DNA of 64,000 nucleotides from Acidaminococcaceae bacterium (GTDB lineage: Bacteria > Bacillota > Negativicutes > Acidaminococcales > Acidaminococcaceae). The translations under genes and the position numbers were made by a program. Where the stretch lies: NCBI GenBank assembly GCA_017405945.1, contig JAFQZL010000023.1, positions 1-64,000 of the forward strand, read 5' to 3'. Below are positions 16,841 through 26,108 of the stretch, piece after piece. The notes beneath the pieces were generated by a model that was given only the letters and a program-made list of their open reading frames with translations, had not been told where the DNA came from and made no database searches. The stretch's first letter is position 1, and each line of letters begins with the position of its first letter.

Positions 16841-17803
16841 TCAGGTTTTTCTTTCGCCCGGCAGCGGAATCTGTACCAGGATAGTGGCTGCAAACATTAC
16901 TGCGCATCCCAGCAGTTCCCGGGAACTCATCTGTTCGCCCAGCAAAACCGACCCGGCAATGACAGCAAATACCGACTCCAGGCTCATAAGCAGCGACGCA
17001 ATGGCAGGATCCGTAAATGTCTGGGCGACAATCTGCAGGGTATACCCGATGCCGCCCGAAACCACGCCGCAATATAAAATAGGAACCGCGGCAGCCACGA
17101 TGCCTGCCCAGTTAGGATTTTCGGTAAAAGATGCGATCACAGCGGAAACAATTGCCGCCGTAGCAAACTGGATGGCAGCCAGCTCAACGGCGCTGGCCAG
17201 TTTTACAAAATAGTCACAGCATAAAATGTGCCCGCTGAACATCAGCGCGCAGATACAGACCAGAATATCGCCCCGGGTCAGGGTGAAATCTTCTTTCACG
17301 CACAACAGATACATGCCGCCCACGCCCAGAAAAACGGCCAGCCACACCAGCCATGAATTTTTCTTTTTAAACAAAAGAAAATTCAGAATCGGCACCAGCA
17401 ACATGTACATGGCCGTGATAAAACCGGCCTTGCCTGCTGTCGTATATACCACGCCCATCTGCTGGAATACGCTTCCTGCCGTTAAAAACAGTCCGCAGCA
17501 GATGCCACCCTTCCATGTCCGGCTCCACTGCGACTTACTTTCCCCTCCCTGCGGTGTTAAACGCCCTGCCGTTCCATGTACCGGGGTTCCGGCATCAGTC
17601 TGCCTCGCAATACCTTTACTGTTCCTTTGCCGCAAGACAAAAGCCAGCGCGCCCACCATCACCGCGGCCAGTGCCATACGCGCCGCATTAAATGTAACCG
17701 GTTCTATGCTGTCCATGCCCACGCGCTGGAACACAAAAGCCGTGCCCCAGATCATCGCGGTCAGCAGCAGCAAAAGATTGCCTAACACTTGTTTATTCTT
17801 CAT
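16841..17803 (-). CDS. EamA/DMT-family membrane transporter
   Basis: This 320-residue protein of the drug/metabolite transporter superfamily has about ten hydrophobic segments in two EamA repeats. The first begins LLLLTAMIWGTAFVFQRVGMD (11-31), the second after FTLTRGDILVCICALMFSGH. The stretch ALMSLESVFAVIAGSVLLGEQ-type near the end (LLMSLESVFAVIAGS) is the typical repeat ending. A soluble insert of about 40 residues (RQTDAGTPVHG...SKSQWSRTW) lies between the second and third helices. The start at 17803 has AGTAGGG upstream; the gene follows the phosphoesterase gene after 8 bp, so they are co-transcribed. The substrate is unknown. Confidence 0.85.
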   Translation of the reverse strand: MKNKQVLGNLLLLLTAMIWGTAFVFQRVGMDSIEPVTFNAARMALAAVMVGALAFVLRQRNSKGIARQTDAGTPVHGTAGRLTPQGGESKSQWSRTWKGGICCGLFLTAGSVFQQMGVVYTTAGKAGFITAMYMLLVPILNFLLFKKKNSWLVWLAVFLGVGGMYLLCVKEDFTLTRGDILVCICALMFSGHILCCDYFVKLASAVELAAIQFATAAIVSAVIASFTENPNWAGIVAAAVPILYCGVVSGGIGYTLQIVAQTFTDPAIASLLMSLESVFAVIAGSVLLGEQMSSRELLGCAVMFAATILVQIPLPGERKT

Positions 17804-17811
17804 CAGGTTCC

Positions 17812-18915
17812 CTACTTCAATGTAATCACAACGATTTCCGGCGTGCTGCCGATGCGCACCGGCGAACCCCACAGGCCATAGCCGCAGGAAGCAACGCCAA
17901 GCATGTTGCCGAACTTTTTGCTGCCGTAATCCAGCAGATACATACGTTTCGTTACCAAATTAAGCGGAGCCTGCTGACCACCGTGGGTATGCCCCGCCAT
18001 ATATAAATCATAGCCGGCCTTCTCCGCTTCCAAAAAGCGCCGGGGCTGATGTTCCAACAGTAAATTAGCCATACCGGGATCTATTCCCGCCAGTTTTTCC
18101 AGATACGGATTGCGCGGTTCGCTGCGATAGTCTTCCAGACCGACCAGATGCACACCGCAGGGTAAATCTACCGCTTCGTCCACCAACATGTGGAAGCCGA
18201 CGGACTTAAACAGTTCCAGCTCTTCCCGTACCCGGCCGCTGAAATGGTCATGGTTTCCCAAAATCGCATAGATACCATATTTGCTTTTAATATTCTGCAA
18301 CGGTTCGTAGCTTTTCTCACGCAGCACATAGTCCAGGTTATTGTCCACCTGGTCCCCGCCAAACAACACCACGTCTGCATTCTGGCGGTTAATAAGTTCC
18401 GTAAGTTCTGCTGCGTATTGCCGGCCAAACAGGGCACCCAGATGGATATCCGTCACAAGCACAATCTTCACCGGCTGGGACAGATTCTTTCCGGTATCAT
18501 GCTCCACCGCCCGCACAACAGGATGCAACGCGTTCCAGCCACCATAAGCAAGGATTGCTATTACAGCAACAAAAGCCCCTTTGGCATAAAGGTTGTATGC
18601 CTGTTGCCAGAAAGTCCCGCTTCCGGCAAGCAGGCCGGCTAATCGCAATACCAGATATAAAATACCCGCATAGGCAGAATAATGGAAAAAAGCCAGCCAG
18701 TACCCTCCCAAAAAGGCAAAGGGCCTTATTAACCGGGGATCCGCAGCAAAGGACGGTCCCCACACGTTGACAGCGCAAAACAGCAACGGCAAACACAGAA
18801 AGAAGCACAAAACAAAAGCGTGGTTTAAAAACGTAAAACCACGCCGGTACATCAGCCAATATAGACCGGTCAGCAGTACCCCTACCGCTGACCAAAAATA
18901 GAAAAACCTTCTCAT
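17812..18915 (-). CDS. Membrane-anchored metallophosphoesterase (YkuE-like)
   Basis: The protein of 367 residues has four N-terminal hydrophobic segments (within 1-130) and a C-terminal calcineurin-type phosphoesterase domain. The metal-binding motifs are complete and in order: DIHLG (about 156), GGDQVD, GNHDHF, EHQPR and GHTHGGQ. Such proteins act at the membrane on phosphate esters, perhaps lipids or cell-wall intermediates; the substrate is not known. It lies 52 bp after codY with no visible terminator and 8 bp before the EamA transporter, so all three may share a transcript. Confidence 0.88.
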   Translation of the reverse strand: MRRFFYFWSAVGVLLTGLYWLMYRRGFTFLNHAFVLCFFLCLPLLFCAVNVWGPSFAADPRLIRPFAFLGGYWLAFFHYSAYAGILYLVLRLAGLLAGSGTFWQQAYNLYAKGAFVAVIAILAYGGWNALHPVVRAVEHDTGKNLSQPVKIVLVTDIHLGALFGRQYAAELTELINRQNADVVLFGGDQVDNNLDYVLREKSYEPLQNIKSKYGIYAILGNHDHFSGRVREELELFKSVGFHMLVDEAVDLPCGVHLVGLEDYRSEPRNPYLEKLAGIDPGMANLLLEHQPRRFLEAEKAGYDLYMAGHTHGGQQAPLNLVTKRMYLLDYGSKKFGNMLGVASCGYGLWGSPVRIGSTPEIVVITLK

Positions 18916-18966
18916 AGTCTACTGATTGTCACCTCTGAAAATCACAAAGAGTTACAGCAAATTCCG

Positions 18967-19740
18967 TTAAATATCCTGATTCCGGATCTCTTCCAGCAAA
19001 AATTCGTTTTTTACTTTAATGTAAGTACCTTTCATTCCCAGCGATTTGGTTTCAATCAGGTTAGCGCTTTCAAATTTGCGCAACGCGTTCACGATGACAG
19101 AACGGGTAATACCTACCCTGTCAGCAATTTTTGACGCAACCAGAATTCCTTCTGTTCCGTTCAGTTCTGCCAGAATGTTAACGATAGCTTCCCATTCGGA
19201 GAAAGAAAGAGTGGAGAAAGCGATCTGCACGCTGGCTTTCTTTTGTGCGTTTTCCTTTACCTGAACTTCGCGTTCCCGCAGGATTTCCACACCGATCACC
19301 GCTGCCGCATATTCTGCCAGCAACAGGTCATCGTCATTAAAATCCCTGTCATAACGGGCCAGAATCAGGGTTGCGATGCGTTCGCCATTGCCGTTGACCG
19401 GTACGATCGTAGTGCGTTTTTCCCCATATATACACTTCTTCGTGTCAATAAACGAACACTTCTGTTCTTTGTGGCTGATGTTGGGATTGGTTTCCGTTGT
19501 CTCCCTGACAAATTCCATGTACTTTTCCGGGAAACGCTGGTTCACCAACACCATATCGCGCATCACATCGCATTCAAATTCATCCATCAGGCCGTAGCCC
19601 ATAATTTTTCCGTCTATGTCAATCACATAAACATTGCTGGAAATCAGGTTACGCAATAATAACGCAACTTCTTTATATTTGACGCGTTCCCCGTTCTGCA
19701 TCAGTCTGTTCAGGATACGGGCTTTTTCCAATAACTTCAT
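18967..19740 (-). CDS. codY: GTP- and branched-chain-amino-acid-sensing repressor CodY
   Basis: CodY is a global regulator of low-GC Gram-positive lineages and represses nutrient-scavenging genes when GTP and branched-chain amino acids are high. The 257-residue protein starts MKLLEKARILNRLMQ, has the GAF sensor region (about 30-160) and the C-terminal winged helix with ASKIADRVGITRSVIVNALRKFESANLIETKSLGMKGTYI, the most conserved part of the family. A strong ribosome site (GGAGGTG) precedes it. It is downstream of xerC by 32 bp, as in Bacillus, but the hslV-hslU pair usually found between them is absent. Confidence 0.97.
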   Translation of the reverse strand: MKLLEKARILNRLMQNGERVKYKEVALLLRNLISSNVYVIDIDGKIMGYGLMDEFECDVMRDMVLVNQRFPEKYMEFVRETTETNPNISHKEQKCSFIDTKKCIYGEKRTTIVPVNGNGERIATLILARYDRDFNDDDLLLAEYAAAVIGVEILREREVQVKENAQKKASVQIAFSTLSFSEWEAIVNILAELNGTEGILVASKIADRVGITRSVIVNALRKFESANLIETKSLGMKGTYIKVKNEFLLEEIRNQDI

Positions 19741-19772
19741 TCACACACCTCCAAATTTAAAACCGTTTACGT

Positions 19773-20690
19773 TTATGCCCTCGGGAATTTTTTCTGATAG
19801 ACTTTATTGATTCTCTCATTGGTAATATGGGTATATATCTGGGTCGTGGACAGACTTGCGTGCCCTAACAGTTCCTGAACCGCACGCAAATCAGCCCCGT
19901 GTTCCAGCAAATGGGTGGCAAACGTATGCCGGATGGTATGGGGACTGACGTTTTTCTGCAACGCCAGCTTCTGTACGTACTTATCCAGAATCCGGCGGAC
20001 GCTCCGGTCCGTCAGCGCTCCACCCCGGTTATTCACAAAAACATACTGATGCTCGTCCACATGATATTTGACCATCAGGGGGGACCTGCTTTGGGCATAA
20101 TAGCGGAGAAACGCTTCTTTACAGGTATGCCCGATGGGGACGATGCGATCCTTATTGCCTTTTCCATGCAACAGGACAAAAAGCCCGCTCAGGTCCACAT
20201 CTGCCAGCCGCAGACCGGCCAGTTCTGACACACGGCAACCCGTAGCATACAGCATCTCCAGAACTGCCTGGTCACGCAGTCCCAGAGGCGTAGCGTCAGG
20301 CAGGTCCAGCAGGGAATCGATTTCCATTTCCTCCAGAAATACCGGAAGCCTTTTATCCAGTTTCGGCGTACGGACCTTGGTAAAAGGATTCTGATCTACA
20401 TATTCTTCCCGTAATAAAAACTTGTAAAAAGAACGCAGGGACGAAATCCGTCTGGCAATGGTCCGTCTTGCATAATTCTCATGATTCAGCCTGGCAAGAT
20501 AGGAGCGGATATGAATGACCTGAACCTCTTTCCAGTTAAAGCCCGCTCCGGCTTTGGCAGACATAAACTGCTCAAAATCGGAAATATCCCGCCGGTAATT
20601 CTCTCCGGTCAGCCTGGATCCATTCTTTTCTACCAGTATATAATTATAAAACTTTTCAGCCCATTCTTTGCGCAACTCTGCTTGCAGCAA
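19773..20690 (-). CDS. xerC: Tyrosine recombinase XerC
   Basis: XerC/XerD-type recombinases resolve chromosome dimers at dif. The protein of about 305 residues has the N-terminal SAM-like domain and the catalytic set: Arg in ATGCRVSELAGLRL, Lys in GKGNKDRIVPIG, HTIRHTFATHLL, LGHASLSTTQIYTH with the nucleophilic Tyr. The frame opens at a GTG at 20699, but GGGGGA touches that codon; TTG at 20690 places it at about nine bases and is preferred, with low certainty. The position next to trmFO and codY agrees with XerC (CodV). Confidence 0.92.
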   Translation of the reverse strand: MLQAELRKEWAEKFYNYILVEKNGSRLTGENYRRDISDFEQFMSAKAGAGFNWKEVQVIHIRSYLARLNHENYARRTIARRISSLRSFYKFLLREEYVDQNPFTKVRTPKLDKRLPVFLEEMEIDSLLDLPDATPLGLRDQAVLEMLYATGCRVSELAGLRLADVDLSGLFVLLHGKGNKDRIVPIGHTCKEAFLRYYAQSRSPLMVKYHVDEHQYVFVNNRGGALTDRSVRRILDKYVQKLALQKNVSPHTIRHTFATHLLEHGADLRAVQELLGHASLSTTQIYTHITNERINKVYQKKFPRA

Positions 20691-20779
20691 TAAATCCACT
20701 CCCCCGGAAACCTTAAGCCGAATAAAACGAGATAAGATTTATTTTATAACTAAAAAATCAACTTACTCTATACTATCAC

Positions 20780-20808
20780 ATACTACCACGAGTTTAGAAA
20801 ATAAGCAA
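20780..20808 (-). promoter_or_regulatory. Predicted promoter of xerC-codY
   Basis: TTGCTT (20803-20808) and TAGTAT (20780-20785) with a 17-bp spacer. It lies in the AT-rich 194-bp stretch between trmFO and xerC. Confidence 0.45.
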
Positions 20809-20832
20809 ATTTATTTTTTTAATTTTAATATG

Positions 20833-20847
20833 AATTTTTCGAATATT
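20833..20847. promoter_or_regulatory. Candidate CodY box upstream of the xerC-codY promoter
   Basis: AATTTTTCGAATATT differs from the CodY consensus AATTTTCWGAAAATT at three of 15 positions. It lies 25 bp upstream of the predicted -35 box, so CodY could control its own operon. The region is AT-rich, which raises the chance of a random match. Confidence 0.4.
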
Positions 20848-20884
20848 CAAAAATGGTGTTCTTTAAAAAAATGAACGGAACAAC

Positions 20885-22234
20885 TTACTCTCGGTTCCCC
20901 AGCCCGGAACACCGTACCGTCACCTGTCCAAATGCCTGCAGCGCCCTCTGGGACAACAGCTCATTCCGGAATCTTCTTTTGCGCACTTTTTTTCCCAGGG
21001 GCGGCATGATGCCGTAATTCACATTCATAGGCTGGAAGTCCGTAATGGCAGGATTACTGATATAATGAGCCAGAGCACCCATGGCCGTAACTTCCGGGAA
21101 ATCAACAGGGGGCAGCCCCTGCAGCGCGCATACAGCCTGAATACCAGCCATCAGACCGGACGCCGCAGATTCCACATAACCCTCTACCCCCGTCATCTGT
21201 CCGGCAAAAAAGAACCTGGGATTTATCCGCAGACGGAAATCTGCATTCAGCAGTTGGGGCGAATTCAGGTAGGTGTTTTTGTGCATCACGCCGTAGCGTA
21301 CAAACTCCGCATTTTCCAGACCGGGAATCATACGGAACACCCGTTTCTGTTCCGGCCATTTCAGATGGGTCTGGAAGCCTACCAGATTGTACAGCGTACC
21401 CGCTGCGTTATCCTGTCGCAGCTGTACGACCGCGTATGCTTCCTTCCCGGTGCGGGGATCCCTCAGGCCGATGGGCTTCAGAGGCCCAAAGCGCATGGTG
21501 TCCTCACCCCGGTATGCCATCTCTTCAATGGGCATGCAACCTTCAAACACATTATGTTCAAAATCTTTGACTTCAGCCGTTTCAGCTGCTTTTAAGGCTT
21601 CATAAAACGCAATGTACTCTTCTTTTGCGTAAAAGGGGCAGTTAAGATACGCCGCTTCCCCTTTGTCATAACGGGACGCACGGAAAATAATATCGTAATC
21701 CAGGGAGTCCCCTTCCACAATAGGAGCCGCCGCGTCAAAGAAATGCAGATACTCCGCCTTGATGATACGCTGGATTGCTTCACTCAGGGCCGGGGAAGTC
21801 AGGGGACCGCTGGCAAAAATGACCAGGCCTTCCATACTTTCCGGGTCTGTCACTTCTTCTTCCACCACCGTTACTAACGGATGTTCCCGGATAAAAGTTG
21901 TTATCGTTTTTGCAAACAGGTCCCTGTCTACCGCCAGGGCGCCGCCTGCCGGAACCCGGTTGGCGTCGGCAGCCTTCATAATGATGGACTCCAACCGGCG
22001 CATCTCTTCTTTCAGGAGGCCGACCGCGTTTTCCACGTTGGCAGCCCGGAAGGAGTTGCTGCAAACCAGTTCCGCAAAAAATCCCGTTTTGTGTGCCGGA
22101 CTGGATTTGCCCGGGCGCATCTCGTGCAGGATGACCGGAAAACCCCGTCGGACAAGTTGCCAGGTCGCTTCGCTTCCCGCAAGACCGGCCCCGATCACAT
22201 GAATCGGCCGGTTCGAATTTATAAACTGTTCCAT
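20885..22234 (-). CDS. trmFO: tRNA U54 methyltransferase, folate- and FAD-dependent
   Basis: TrmFO makes ribothymidine-54 in the T loop of tRNA using methylenetetrahydrofolate. The 449-residue protein has the FAD-binding start [19 protein letters not shown] (about 14-32), the family signature [10 protein letters not shown] with the conserved Cys near 58, [11 protein letters not shown] with the second Cys near 233, and [17 protein letters not shown] near the end. GGGAAG precedes the ATG. It follows topA, as in Bacillus, with a stem-loop in between. Confidence 0.97.
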   Translation of the reverse strand: MEQFINSNRPIHVIGAGLAGSEATWQLVRRGFPVILHEMRPGKSSPAHKTGFFAELVCSNSFRAANVENAVGLLKEEMRRLESIIMKAADANRVPAGGALAVDRDLFAKTITTFIREHPLVTVVEEEVTDPESMEGLVIFASGPLTSPALSEAIQRIIKAEYLHFFDAAAPIVEGDSLDYDIIFRASRYDKGEAAYLNCPFYAKEEYIAFYEALKAAETAEVKDFEHNVFEGCMPIEEMAYRGEDTMRFGPLKPIGLRDPRTGKEAYAVVQLRQDNAAGTLYNLVGFQTHLKWPEQKRVFRMIPGLENAEFVRYGVMHKNTYLNSPQLLNADFRLRINPRFFFAGQMTGVEGYVESAASGLMAGIQAVCALQGLPPVDFPEVTAMGALAHYISNPAITDFQPMNVNYGIMPPLGKKVRKRRFRNELLSQRALQAFGQVTVRCSGLGNRE

Positions 22235-22323
22235 AATGTTCTTCCCATCACTGCTGAATCATACTATAAACCGCCAAAAAACCGTGTCCTGTGTTTTCAT
22301 ACTGCGGTTTTTTTGAAAATGGA

Positions 22324-22353
22324 CAGGAGGATGGGTCTTCTCTCATCCTCCTG
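22324..22353 (-). terminator. Stem-loop between topA and trmFO, terminator-like
   Basis: CAGGAGGATG and CATCCTCCTG form a perfect 10-bp stem with a 10-nt loop. On the transcribed strand it is followed only by TCCATTTTC, a weak T-run, so termination may be partial. It also buries an AGGAGG sequence. It lies in the 228 bp between topA and trmFO, where nothing else was recognised. Confidence 0.45.
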
Positions 22354-22462
22354 CAGGTTTAACCGTTTCTTCTGTTATTTTGATTCAAAATGCCGCCTGC
22401 TATGGCAGACGATGTTTAAACAATGATTCACGTTTCCTTACTAAGTATCACAGCAGCGGCGT

Positions 22463-24685
22463 TTATTCTTCTGCTTTCTTTACCACTTTTCTGACACCAG
22501 TTTTCTTTGTTCTTTTCTTTTTTGCAGTTTTTCTTTTCGCTGTTTTCTTTTCCGTAACTACAGTCCCGTCATCCATAAGCGAGGCCGTTGTCACCTTTTT
22601 CCTGCGTCCCACACGCTTGGGCGCAGCATTGGTGCACTCCGGATCGGAACAGAAATATTTTACCCTGCCATTACTCTCAGTCCGCTCCAGCAACTGCTTG
22701 CCGCAAACCGGACAGGGTTTGTCAGTAGGTTTATCCCAGGAAGTAAAATCGCAGCCAGGATAATGCTCGCAACCGTAGAAGACACGTCCTGTTTTAGTCC
22801 GGCGCTGCGTCACCTCACCGCCGCACTTGGGACAGGGCACGCCGATTGTTACCAGCAGAGGTTTGGTATTATGGCACTGGGGAAAACCCGAGCAGGCCTG
22901 GAACTTGCCAAAACGTCCTTCGCGGATGACCATGTCCCTGCCGCACAGTTCACATTTTTCACCGCTTAACTGCAACGGGGGCGGATCCTTGGGAATCACC
23001 CTGTCCGCTTCTTCCAGCAGCTGTTCAAAGGGTTTGTAAAAATCGGCAAGCGTTTTTTCTTTTTCCACCTGATGGGCCGCAATCGCGTCCAGTTCGTTCT
23101 CCATACGGGCAGAATACGGGATGTTGATGATGTCACCGAAATGACCCGTCAGCATATCCGCCACTTTGACACCTAACTCAGTAGCCATCAGCTTTTTACC
23201 GTCCCGGACTACATAACCCCGGGTCTGGATTGTCTGGATAATGGGCGAATACGTGGAAGGACGCCCGATTCCTTCCTCTTCCATCTTCCTTACCAGGGAA
23301 GCTTCCGTGTAATGTGCCGGGGGCTCGGTGAAATGCTGTTCGCCGGGCAGTACTTTATACAGGGTCAGCACGGTACCGGATTTAATAAAGGGAACCTCTG
23401 CCTGCTTCTCCGCGCTCAGGTCTTTCTTATCCGCCAGGCACAGGTGACCGTCAAAGGTCATAACAGAACCTGTTGCTTTTAATTCGTAGGCGCCGGCTCC
23501 GATAGTCAGCGCAGTCTGTTCAAATTCAGCCGGCGCCATCTGGCTGGCAACGGTGCGGTCCCAGATCAGCTTGTACAGACGGTACTGTTCTTTCGTCAGG
23601 TACGGCTCTACATCCTCAGGCTTCCTTTCGATGGAAGTGGGACGGATAGCCTCATGGGCATCCTGTGCGTTGCTCTTATTACTGAAAACGTTGGGGTTTT
23701 CCGGGCAGTATTTGTCGCCGAAATCCTGCTTTACCAGTTCGCGGACTGCGTCTACTGCTTCTGCAGCCAGACGGGTAGAATCGGTTCTCATATAAGTAAT
23801 AAGACCGGCAGAGCTTTTGCCGATGCTGATTCCTTCATACAGCTGCTGGGCTACCATCATAGTCCGGCGGGTCGTGAAGTTCAGCTTATGGGAAGCTTCC
23901 TGCTGCAGCGTGCTGGTTGTGAACGGCGGCAGCGCACGGCGGGAAACTTTTTTACGGAAGGCAGCTTCTACTTTGTAAGCCGTCTGTTTCAGGTCGTTTT
24001 CCACTGCCAGCGCTTCCCGGGCATTGCGCATTTCCAGTTTAACGCCGTTCTTTTTGACGGCTTCCGCTTCAAACAAAGGAGACCCGGCCTCCTCACGCAA
24101 CTTTGTTTTGATGGTCCAGAACTCTTCCGGAACAAATTCGGCAATTTGTTTATCACGGTCAGCAATGATTTTTACCGCTACTGACTGCACACGACCGGCG
24201 CTCAGCCCCTTGCGCACCTTACGCCAGAGCAGCGGGCTCAGCTTATACCCTACCAGACGATCAATAATGCGGCGGGTCTGCTGCGCGTCAACCATAGACA
24301 TATTGATGGGACGGGGATGTTTTAACGCTTCCTTCACTGCGCCGGAGGTAATTTCATGGAACTCGATCCGGCAGGGGGATTTATCATCCAGCCCGAGAAT
24401 ATGAGCCAGATGCCAGCTGATTGCTTCCCCTTCCCGGTCAGGGTCAGTTGCCAGATACACATTATCCGCTTTGGCCGCTTCTGCTTTTAATTCGCGGATC
24501 AAATCCCCTTTACCCCTGATATTGATGTACTTCGGTGTAAAATTGTTCTCTACATCCACACCCAGCGTACTCTTGGGCAGGTCACGCAAGTGACCCATAG
24601 ATGCTTTTACCGCATAATTCTTACCTAAAATCCTGGTAATCGTCCTGGATTTTGTCGGTGATTCAACAATAATCAGATTCTTCAT
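22463..24685 (-). CDS. topA: DNA topoisomerase I (type IA)
   Basis: TopA relaxes negatively supercoiled DNA. The 740-residue protein has the N-terminal Toprim domain (IVESPTKSRTITRILG; ATDPDREGEAISWHLA), the central domain with the catalytic Tyr in SAGLITYMRTDSTRLA and EEGIGRPSTYSPII, then three C-terminal four-Cys zinc-ribbon repeats (CELCGRD...CHN; CPKCGGE...CDF; CPVCGKQ...CTN) and a Lys/Arg-rich tail of about 50 residues. The ATG at 24685 has GGGAGGA upstream and begins MKNLIIVESPTK; the frame opens 25 codons earlier. It follows dprA after about 100 bp. Confidence 0.97.
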   Translation of the reverse strand: MKNLIIVESPTKSRTITRILGKNYAVKASMGHLRDLPKSTLGVDVENNFTPKYINIRGKGDLIRELKAEAAKADNVYLATDPDREGEAISWHLAHILGLDDKSPCRIEFHEITSGAVKEALKHPRPINMSMVDAQQTRRIIDRLVGYKLSPLLWRKVRKGLSAGRVQSVAVKIIADRDKQIAEFVPEEFWTIKTKLREEAGSPLFEAEAVKKNGVKLEMRNAREALAVENDLKQTAYKVEAAFRKKVSRRALPPFTTSTLQQEASHKLNFTTRRTMMVAQQLYEGISIGKSSAGLITYMRTDSTRLAAEAVDAVRELVKQDFGDKYCPENPNVFSNKSNAQDAHEAIRPTSIERKPEDVEPYLTKEQYRLYKLIWDRTVASQMAPAEFEQTALTIGAGAYELKATGSVMTFDGHLCLADKKDLSAEKQAEVPFIKSGTVLTLYKVLPGEQHFTEPPAHYTEASLVRKMEEEGIGRPSTYSPIIQTIQTRGYVVRDGKKLMATELGVKVADMLTGHFGDIINIPYSARMENELDAIAAHQVEKEKTLADFYKPFEQLLEEADRVIPKDPPPLQLSGEKCELCGRDMVIREGRFGKFQACSGFPQCHNTKPLLVTIGVPCPKCGGEVTQRRTKTGRVFYGCEHYPGCDFTSWDKPTDKPCPVCGKQLLERTESNGRVKYFCSDPECTNAAPKRVGRRKKVTTASLMDDGTVVTEKKTAKRKTAKKKRTKKTGVRKVVKKAEE

Positions 24686-24791
24686 ATATCCTCCCATAAA
24701 ATGATTTGGGTAATTAACCGGTTCAAAAAACAAGCCTTGTGTGACGGATACAGCCAACAACCGTTGGCTCTGAATAAAACAATCACCTTAA

Positions 24792-25898
24792 TCAGATGAG
24801 AAAATACTGCTGCGCGGCATTCATCTGCACAAAGCCTTTCATCTGCAGTTCCAGCAGCATGACGCTGGCTTCCCCAACGCCGAAACCGGCTACAGCTACC
24901 AGTTGCTCCAGCGTCTGGGGCCCACTTGTCAACAGGTCCAGTATCTTATGCTGCCCTACGGAGCATTTTCCCAATGGCACTGTGCCGTTAAGCCCCGCAA
25001 ACAGATTGGAATGGACGCTTCCGCATAATTCCGGAAAGAACTCGTCCATAATATCCTGCGGGGAATCAGCAAGACGCGCCCCCGCCTTGATCAGCCGGTG
25101 GGGTCCGGCGCTTTTATCTGTAAAGATATTGCCGGGAACGCAGAATACCTCGCGCCCTTCATCCATGGCAAACTCTGCCGTGATCAGCGCCCCGCTCCGC
25201 TTCGCAGCCTGTACCAGCACAACGCCCTGACAGATACCGCTGATGATCCGGTTGCGCTCCGGAAAGCGAAACCGGTCCGGCGGGGTTCCGGGCGGATACT
25301 CGGAAACAAGCGCGCCGTTCGCTTCGATTCTCTCAAACAGCCTGCGATTTTCAGGCGGGTAAACTATATCCGGGCCGCAGCCCAGTACTGCCACTGTTTT
25401 TCCCCCACCCTGCAGCGCCCCTTCGTGGGAAGCTGTGTCAATGCCTTTTGCGCCCCCGCTGACAACGGTTACTCCGGCTTCTGCCAGAGCCCTGCCAAAA
25501 CAGGCCGCTGCCTTTTTGCCGTAGGCGTCCGCCATACGGGAACCTGCCATGCCGATGCTGTACCGGCAATCCGGTAGTGTTCCTTTCACATACAAAACTG
25601 CCGGCGGGCGAAGAATCTGCTTCAGGCGTTCCGGATATGCGGAACTGACGACAGAAACAACAGAAATGTGCAGCCGCTCACATTGCTCCTGCAGCATTTC
25701 CGGAAGCTTTCTGTTCCTCCTGCTGCTTTCAACAAATTTCGCAGTACGTTCCGGCGAAAGGATTCCCGTAGCAAGAATATCCGCTTCCTCCGCATCATAA
25801 AGATCCTGTGGGCTGCCAAAAGAATTGACCAGCGCAAGCAGACGCGCCGTATCAACCCCTTTGACAGCTCCCAGTGCAGCCCAGTAAAATTGTTCCAT
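24792..25898 (-). CDS. dprA: DNA-processing protein DprA
   Basis: DprA loads RecA on incoming single-stranded DNA during natural transformation. The 368-residue protein has the Rossmann-like core with GMAGSRMADAYGKKAA (about 115-130), VVSGGAKGIDTASHEGAL (about 146-163), VLGCGPDIVYPPENRRL, PDRFRFPERNRIISG and REVFCVPGNIF, plus a C-terminal winged-helix segment (HKILDLLTSGPQTLEQLV...LELQMKGFV). It opens the dprA-topA-trmFO block. With pilT/pilB, the secretin and the nuclease elsewhere in the window it suggests competence, though dprA is also common in non-transformable bacteria. Confidence 0.95.
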   Translation of the reverse strand: MEQFYWAALGAVKGVDTARLLALVNSFGSPQDLYDAEEADILATGILSPERTAKFVESSRRNRKLPEMLQEQCERLHISVVSVVSSAYPERLKQILRPPAVLYVKGTLPDCRYSIGMAGSRMADAYGKKAAACFGRALAEAGVTVVSGGAKGIDTASHEGALQGGGKTVAVLGCGPDIVYPPENRRLFERIEANGALVSEYPPGTPPDRFRFPERNRIISGICQGVVLVQAAKRSGALITAEFAMDEGREVFCVPGNIFTDKSAGPHRLIKAGARLADSPQDIMDEFFPELCGSVHSNLFAGLNGTVPLGKCSVGQHKILDLLTSGPQTLEQLVAVAGFGVGEASVMLLELQMKGFVQMNAAQQYFLI

Positions 25899-25984
25899 TA
25901 AACCGCCTCTTTTCTGAAATTTGGGTGCCCTTTACACGAAATATTAAATTTTACAGTGTTACGAAAAATAAGGTTACTTTAATA

Positions 25985-26014
25985 TACATAGCACAACGGC
26001 TATCATAAAGTCAA
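25985..26014 (-). promoter_or_regulatory. Predicted promoter of the dprA operon
   Basis: TTGACT (26009-26014) and TATGTA (25985-25990) with an 18-bp spacer, about 87 bp upstream of dprA on the minus strand. Nothing else was recognised in the 210 bp between dprA and the glycosyltransferase gene. Confidence 0.5.
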
Positions 26015-26108
26015 TGTATTTTTCTTTTTTCTTCATTAGATAGGGCAAAAGCTGTAAAATATCCGGAAGAAAAATGCATCAGCAGTGCAGCAGAAACGCG
26101 GATAAAGA

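Noticed and set aside
22237..22335. Mini-ORF of about 32 codons just upstream of trmFO, preceded by AGGAGG
   Set aside because: The AGGAGG directly touches the ATG (no spacing) and is buried in the 10-bp stem of the terminator-like hairpin, so initiation is unlikely.
24700..24780. Hairpin AGCCAAC-GGTT-GTTGGCT between dprA and topA
   Set aside because: It is short (7 bp) and not followed by a T-run, so I do not call it a terminator.
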